Assembly: GCA_023398105.1 (NCBI GenBank)
Contig: JAEWST010000010.1
Span: 36,561 to 100,560 of the forward strand
DNA from: Bacillota bacterium
GTDB taxonomy: Bacteria; Bacillota; Clostridia; Acetivibrionales; DSM-1351
Length of the DNA: 64,000 nt
Direction: 5' to 3'
A model generated the notes under the pieces. That model made no database searches. It was not told where the DNA came from and saw only the letters and a list, made by a program, of their open reading frames with translations. Shown here piece after piece: positions 59,923-64,000 of the stretch; the stretch's first letter is position 1, and every line of letters starts with the position of its first letter. The translations under genes and the position numbers were made by a program.

Positions 59923-60834
59923 TTGAAATACACAATAAAAGAAGCAAGAGAGATATTGGGAGTTACAAAAACCTCGTCTAGGCATGACGTTGAAATTAAA
60001 TATGATATTATAATGAAGAAGTATCAACATATAAAAGCAGATGGAAAACTTGACGAGAAATCAAGAACTGATTTTGAAAAAAGCACCGATGCCTATAGAA
60101 TTTTAATGGGCTACGAAATAGATGAACCAACGGTTCAAAAAGAGGATACACAAATAGATAAAGTCTTTAAAAAGGCAGGTATAGACAAAAAGAAAGTAGA
60201 TAACTTTTTTCACTACTACAAGTTTCACATTATAATAGGACTTGTGGCATTGATTTTAGTGGGATTACTAGCTAAATCTATAATTTTTAGAGTGGAACCT
60301 GATATTAGGCTTGGATTTATTGGAGAAATAAATACCTCAGAGTTTGATATACTAGGTAGCAAAATAAAAGAACAAGTACCTGAAATAAAAGAAATCTCCT
60401 TTGATTCAGCCGCATATACCAACCGCTATGCAGATCCTAATGAGTATGCAAATGTATCTAAAATAATGGTGCTTTTGTCTGCATCAGATACTAATATATA
60501 TATAATAAATAAATTTGCCTATGACAGTTATGCGAATAATGGAGTGTTTATGCCTCTTGAAGACATTGCTAAGGATTTGCAAATAGATGCTTCAAAAAGT
60601 AGCTATTTGAAAACAAGAGTGGTGGAGGAGTGGGAAGATCCAAAACTAGATCAAAAAGAAAGAAAAGTTTTAAAGTATAGAGATGCCGAGCCAATACTTT
60701 ATGGTATTGATGTAACAAATAGTGAGTTTTTTAAAGGTATGAATATTATTGGCCCTGAAAAAATATTGGTTGTCAGGTATGGTGCAGAGAATTTAGAGTT
60801 GATTTTAAAATTGGTAAAGTTATTTGCAAATTAG
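59923..60834 (+). CDS. J-domain-like protein with one membrane segment, 303 aa
   Basis: Residues 1-75 resemble a DnaJ-type fold (Y-T-I-K-E-A-R-E-I-L-G-V-T then helices and A-Y-R-I-L-M-G), but the H-P-D tripeptide needed to stimulate DnaK is not visible, so the domain is at best J-like. A single membrane helix (about 103-122) precedes a soluble C-terminal domain with no named family. TTG 59923 is preferred because GGAGGAG lies just upstream; an ATG nine codons earlier would put that site inside the gene. It follows lysS by 97 bases. Confidence 0.72.
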   Translation: MKYTIKEAREILGVTKTSSRHDVEIKYDIIMKKYQHIKADGKLDEKSRTDFEKSTDAYRILMGYEIDEPTVQKEDTQIDKVFKKAGIDKKKVDNFFHYYKFHIIIGLVALILVGLLAKSIIFRVEPDIRLGFIGEINTSEFDILGSKIKEQVPEIKEISFDSAAYTNRYADPNEYANVSKIMVLLSASDTNIYIINKFAYDSYANNGVFMPLEDIAKDLQIDASKSSYLKTRVVEEWEDPKLDQKERKVLKYRDAEPILYGIDVTNSEFFKGMNIIGPEKILVVRYGAENLELILKLVKLFAN

Positions 60835-60904
60835 TAAATTCACTAAAAGGGGGATGGGAGCTGTAAAAAGAGGCTTAGGCTTTGTAAGTTAGAGGTATAA
60901 GACA

Positions 60905-60952
60905 GAAATTTTCATAATTTTTTTGTGCCGGAAGTCGGCGTGGGAGGTTAGC
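60905..60952 (+). promoter_or_regulatory. L1 leader of the anti-anti-sigma gene (short form)
   Basis: Only the lower part is kept: a T-rich linker, the hairpin GCCGG-aag-TCGGC (60927-60939, one G-U pair), then GTGGGAGGTTAGC and ATG. There is no TCTCCAC segment upstream. Confidence 0.6.
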
Positions 60953-61270
60953 ATGGAAAGTATTCTTAAAGTTACAAAGGAGTCAATGGGTACAGATACT
61001 CAAATAATTCTTTCAGGAGAGGTTGATATTTATACATCACAAACTTTAAAAAATGAATTGAATGAAGTGGTTAGTTCTTGTCAGGGTCATGTATATATTG
61101 ATTGTAAAGAGTTATCATATATTGATAGCACAGGTCTAGGAATACTTGTTGGGGCTCTAAAGGAAATTCAAAAGAATAATAAAGATATTTATATATCTAG
61201 TATAAGAGATAATATTAAAAAATTATTTATAATTACTGGACTAGATAAGTTATTTAAAATAGTAGAATAA
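60953..61270 (+). CDS. Anti-sigma factor antagonist (SpoIIAA/RsbV type)
   Basis: A 105-residue STAS-domain protein. The phosphorylatable serine lies in I-D-S-T-G-L-G near residue 57, the site modified by an RsbW/SpoIIAB kinase; unphosphorylated antagonist traps the kinase and frees the sigma factor. ATG 60953 follows GGGAGG; an in-frame TTG ten codons upstream lies in the L1 hairpin. The gene is separated from its likely partner rsbW by 350 bases and an inverted repeat, so the two are probably not always co-transcribed. Confidence 0.92.
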   Translation: MESILKVTKESMGTDTQIILSGEVDIYTSQTLKNELNEVVSSCQGHVYIDCKELSYIDSTGLGILVGALKEIQKNNKDIYISSIRDNIKKLFIITGLDKLFKIVE

Positions 61271-61620
61271 AATGAAAATAATTATTTGGAAAGTTAAATC
61301 AAAACAGATGAAGGCATTATAAAACAAGTCTAATTGACGTTTGTTTTTATAATGTCCTTCATTGTATATGGGAAAGCATACATAAACTATTCTGCCTTAT
61401 AGAAGAGCATTTTACATGCATTTTCTTATTTAATAAGTATTATGTATTAGCCAAGCTACAGCTTATTGGGCAAAGGCTTTGAACGCTAATTTAATTTAGT
61501 AACAGCTAAATAGCTAATTACAATTTGTCAAATAAGCCTATCTTAAAAATTGACAACATAATGGAACTAATTAAATTAATGTTATTTTAAATTAAAATAT
61601 GAACAAGGAGAATGGGAATA
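61271..61620 (+). other. Gap between antagonist and kinase genes
   Basis: It contains the long inverted repeat at 61308-61362 (ATGAAGG-CATTATAAAA paired to TTTTATAATG-t-CCTTCAT), probably a two-way terminator, and a TTGACA at 61550-61555 with no convincing -10 at the right spacing. Confidence 0.5.
61308..61362 (+). terminator. Inverted repeat after the anti-anti-sigma gene
   Basis: Long, nearly perfect arms (61308-61327 and about 61343-61362) containing T5/A4 tracts; consistent with a bidirectional terminator. Confidence 0.6.
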
Positions 61621-62001
61621 ATGAGCAATATATCTGATAATGTAATACTTGTGCTTCCATTAAAAAACGAATATGTTAGCACTGCTAGATTAACAGTTTC
61701 AAGTGTAGCCAACAGAATTGGGTTTAATATTGATGAGGTAGAGGATATAAAGGTTGCTGTATCTGAAGTTTGCAATATTATACTATCTCAGGCTGAAGAA
61801 TTAGTACAATTCAAGATATCCTTTGAAATTTATAAAGATAGATTAGAAATAACCTTTATGGGTGATAAAGCAGATTTAAAGTGTTTTGAAGGTACACTTG
61901 ATAATGAATATGGTTTATATATAATGAAAGCACTTATGGACTCTGTGGAGCTTTGTAATGATAATCATTCCATAGTTATGACTAAAAGGATTGGAGAATA
62001 A
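61621..62001 (+). CDS. Anti-sigma factor serine kinase (RsbW/SpoIIAB type)
   Basis: A 126-residue GHKL-fold kinase that binds a sigma factor and phosphorylates the antagonist. The N-box I-K-V-A-V-S-E-V-C-N lies near residue 45; the G1 and G2 boxes are weak (F-M-G-D-K-A-D-L and N-E-Y-G-L-Y-I-M), as in RsbW-like proteins. ATG 61621 is ten bases after AGGAG; ATG 61612 is too close to that site. The sigma gene begins three bases after its stop, so the pair is coupled. Confidence 0.85.
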   Translation: MSNISDNVILVLPLKNEYVSTARLTVSSVANRIGFNIDEVEDIKVAVSEVCNIILSQAEELVQFKISFEIYKDRLEITFMGDKADLKCFEGTLDNEYGLYIMKALMDSVELCNDNHSIVMTKRIGE

Positions 62002-62004
62002 TCT

Positions 62005-62751
62005 ATGGAACAAATTAATAGAACTATTGATATAATGCAGGATGAAGAACTATTTACACTGTATGCCGATACAAATGATGTTAAGTACAGAAATGATATC
62101 GTATCAAAATATTTGAACCTTGCTGAATACTTATCAAGAAAATTTATGAATAGAGGTGTAGATTTCGAAGATATATATCAGGTTGCATGTTTGGCATTAA
62201 TAAAAGCAGTGGAAAGATTTAGTTTGGAAAAGGGCGTTAAATTTGTTAGCTTCGCAACTCCCACAATACTTGGAGAAATAAAGAGATTTTTTAGAGACAA
62301 GAGTTCAGCAATTAAGATCCCTAGAAGATTATATGAAGCAAGACAAGGACTAAACAAGGCAAGGGATGAATTAACTCAACAATATGGCAGAGTACCAAAA
62401 GCAGATGAAATAGCGGAGTATATGGGGATAAGTGTAGAGACGGTTTTAGAAATGATTGAAGCGGGAAGCTCGGCTATGATAAAGTCTTTAGATCAAAGCA
62501 TATATCAAGATAATGATTCTGACCTTGGAGATACATTGGGATATGATGAAAAAACATATGAGAAAATTGAAAATAGAGATTTTATTGAAAAAACATTAAA
62601 TATGTTTGGTGAACTAGAACGAGAATTTATTACATTACGATATATTCAGAACTATACACAAAAGCAAATTGCTGAAAAGTTTGGTGTATCACAAATGTAC
62701 GTGTCAAGAATGGAGAAGAAAATTCTTGATAAATTTAGGACTTTGCTATAA
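62005..62751 (+). CDS. SigB/SigF/SigG-family RNA polymerase sigma factor
   Basis: A 248-residue sigma-70 group 3 factor. Region 2 (about 30-100) has V-D-F-E-D-I-Y-Q-V-A-C-L-A-L-I-K-A-V-E-R-F, region 3 follows (Y-G-R-V-P-K-A-D-E-I-A), and region 4 (about 190-245) has Y-T-Q-K-Q-I-A-E-K-F-G-V-S-Q-M-Y-V-S-R. Without a genome it is unclear whether it is the SigB-like or a spore (SigF) factor; the isolated antagonist gene favours a SigB-like stress regulator. It overlaps nothing and is directly coupled to the kinase gene upstream. Confidence 0.92.
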   Translation: MEQINRTIDIMQDEELFTLYADTNDVKYRNDIVSKYLNLAEYLSRKFMNRGVDFEDIYQVACLALIKAVERFSLEKGVKFVSFATPTILGEIKRFFRDKSSAIKIPRRLYEARQGLNKARDELTQQYGRVPKADEIAEYMGISVETVLEMIEAGSSAMIKSLDQSIYQDNDSDLGDTLGYDEKTYEKIENRDFIEKTLNMFGELEREFITLRYIQNYTQKQIAEKFGVSQMYVSRMEKKILDKFRTLL

Positions 62752-63049
62752 GCAATCGCTATATAGACAAATTTACTCAAGCTTTATGAATAAATAGCAT
62801 TTATATTACTGATATTAGCAGACTTCCATTAAATGGAGTATGTAGTTTGTTAGTAATATTAATAAAGTCAATTACGGTTACGGTTCAAAACTTTCGCCTA
62901 ATAAGCTATCGGTTTTTAGTCGAATTATGCTTTTAACGTAGCGTGGATTAGAATTTTTAATTGAAAGGCTGAGCAAATTGCTATATATTTGTTTATGCTT
63001 CTGAATATAGGGTATAAATAATAATATTCTGATTTAGGCAGGTGTAGTT
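62752..63049 (+). other. Intergenic gap with family C fragment
   Basis: AAAGTCAATTACGG near 62866 starts a decayed family C copy running to about 62930 (CTATCGGTTTTTAGTCGAA). No gene or clear promoter. Confidence 0.45.
62866..62930 (+). repeat. Family C element, left end only
   Basis: Keeps AGTCAATTAC and the CTATCGG block; the right inverted end has decayed. Confidence 0.45.
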
Positions 63050-63478
63050 GTGAGAGCCATTACTTATACCATTAATCAAGATATAAAAGCTTTAGCACAA
63101 ACAATAGATATTGTGCTTAGAGATATTATGTTAGAGAATTTTATATGTGATGATATTTTATTTGAGTTAAAAGTAGTACTTAATGAATTAATTAATAATG
63201 CGTTATGTCACGGTAACAAGTGTGAATTGGAGAAAGCAATATATGTTACTTTTAAATTGGTGAGATATAACTATTTATATATAAGCGTTAAAGATGAGGG
63301 GTTCGGATTTAAACTAAAAGTAAGCACTAAATCAATAGATGATTATCTAGAGGAAGTTAATATGGCATTATGTGAGCATGGCAGAGGGTTAGTAATAGTC
63401 TATAGCCTTTGTGATAAAGTTAAATTCAATAAATGTGGAAATAAGGTATCTATTCTAAAGAACCTTAAGCCAGTATAA
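63050..63478 (+). CDS. Second anti-sigma-type ATP-binding protein, 142 aa
   Basis: A GHKL-fold protein with a better preserved ATP site than the kinase at 61621: N-box E-L-K-V-V-L-N-E-L-I-N-N-A near residue 40, V-K-D-E-G-F-G-F near 86 and H-G-R-G-L-V-I-V near 114. It starts at GTG 63050 after AGGTG. Such proteins phosphorylate antagonists or bind sigma factors; the partner is not adjacent, since the sigma gene lies 299 bases upstream with its own kinase. It could act on the same antagonist or on a distant one. Confidence 0.8.
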   Translation: MRAITYTINQDIKALAQTIDIVLRDIMLENFICDDILFELKVVLNELINNALCHGNKCELEKAIYVTFKLVRYNYLYISVKDEGFGFKLKVSTKSIDDYLEEVNMALCEHGRGLVIVYSLCDKVKFNKCGNKVSILKNLKPV

Positions 63479-63581
63479 AGTAAGAATCGTACTAACAAAG
63501 AGAAATTGATAGGAATATTTTAAATTAGCAATATAATTCGAAATAAATGCCTAAAATCACAGATTACTTGATTATTTACTC

Positions 63582-63611
63582 TTGACAATAAAATTGACAT
63601 TGTGTTAATAT
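63582..63611 (+). promoter_or_regulatory. rRNA promoter P1
   Basis: TTGACA (63582-63587) and TAATAT (63606-63611) with an 18-base spacer. The early transcript begins near CAAGCCGTCG. Confidence 0.65.
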
Positions 63612-63695
63612 ATACAAGCCGTCGTCACCGAGGCTCAATACAAATTTAAATAAATTCAATTATTTTTAAAAAGTTGAATAAATTTTAAAAAAGTG

Positions 63696-63724
63696 TTGAC
63701 ACTGAGGAAAAGACGTGTTATTAT
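63696..63724 (+). promoter_or_regulatory. rRNA promoter P2
   Basis: TTGACA (63696-63701), 17 bases, TATTAT (63719-63724), with an A/T-rich upstream stretch (UP-element-like). The early transcript begins near AAGCCGCTTG, similar to P1, suggesting a duplicated promoter unit. Confidence 0.85.
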
Positions 63725-64000
63725 AACTAAGCCGCTTGCGACGAGCGAGTAGCAAACACCTTGAAAAGCTGATAAATTAAAGCTTGTAAGGTCTGGACTT
63801 TGAAAAGTAAACAGTGATAAGTCTTTCGAAAGAAAGACGGTCTTTATAACAAAAGACCATGTAAAGGAACTCGAATAAATTCCAAAGTCTGTCAAAAGAC
63901 TTTAAAAATTGAGTAACTTGCGAACTTTACAACCTGGTTTTTGGAAACAGAAACTAGAACAAAAAGTCAGCAATTTTAAATGAGCTAATCAATTCAAAAA

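Larger units (their letters stand above)
63479..64000 (+). other. Promoter and leader region of an rRNA operon
   Basis: It contains tandem promoters (63582-63611 and 63696-63724), a boxA-like GGACTTTGAAAAG (63795-63807) and two hairpins: GTCTTTC-gaaa-GAAAGAC (63820-63837) and GGTCTTT-ataac-AAAAGACC (about 63839-63858). The 16S gene itself is not reached before the window ends. Confidence 0.75.

Overview
The window is AT-rich chromosomal DNA from an anaerobic, spore-forming Clostridia-type Firmicute. The evidence is the consensus sigma-A promoters, strong GGAGG ribosome sites, frequent TTG and GTG starts, a GerMN lipoprotein, a lipoteichoic-acid-synthase-like protein, long-form HPF, a CIRCE-controlled groESL operon and a SigB/SigF/SigG-type sigma factor with its partner-switch proteins. 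The gene set resembles Ruminiclostridium/Hungateiclostridium relatives, but the sequence alone does not fix the genus. No intact transposase, phage gene, CRISPR array or tRNA gene was found.

Layout. 0-10 kb: a partial conserved gene, carD, a membrane PIN/TRAM protein, ispD and ispF (converging), a secreted SH3-CAP protein, an RluA-type pseudouridine synthase, a GDP-mannose pyrophosphorylase/mutase-like fusion and a GtrA protein. 10-17 kb: UV-damage endonuclease, a 41-residue micro-gene, a PfkB sugar kinase, tex, and a two-gene module whose second gene (an ADP-ribosyltransferase-like family) is broken by one extra T. 17-25 kb: a membrane protein, several small clostridial proteins of unknown role, a thioredoxin-reductase-like flavoprotein lacking NADPH motifs, a GerMN lipoprotein, a zinc-ribbon (FmdB-type) gene split by a small mobile element, a ligD remnant, galE and a sugar nucleotidyltransferase. 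25-40 kb: hpf with a DnaA-box cluster upstream, an LtaS-like protein, aroK, pcrA, a type I restriction-modification operon (hsdMSR) and a pirin. 41-52.5 kb: a histidine operon hisZ-G-D-C-B-purC-hisH-A-F-IE, ending in a TPR gene. 52.6-64 kb: groESL, an unusual-class guaB, greA-lysS, an anti-sigma antagonist/kinase/sigma factor set, and the tandem promoters and leader of an rRNA operon whose 16S gene lies just outside.

The most unusual content lies between the genes. (1) Eight genes (carD, the CAP protein, tex, a nucleotidyltransferase, hisZ, hisD, hisC and the anti-anti-sigma gene) share a leader, called L1 here. In L1 a small hairpin with compensatory base changes sits directly before a GTGGGAGGTT-type ribosome site. 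In several copies an upstream TCTCCAC segment can pair either with an upstream GTGGAGA or with the ribosome site. (2) A second leader, L2, has identical geometry before ispF and one small minus-strand gene, with a looser match before hisA. (3) Family A is a 99-bp structured element flanked by TA. It has three full and five shortened copies; one splits the zinc-ribbon gene and two others provide stop codons. (4) Family B repeats are two-hairpin, terminator-like units that often sit just upstream of L1, including inside the his operon, and once form a tandem array. (5) Families C, D and E are further short inverted-repeat elements.

The names L1, L2 and families A-E are labels made for this report. 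Their functions are inferences from sequence structure.
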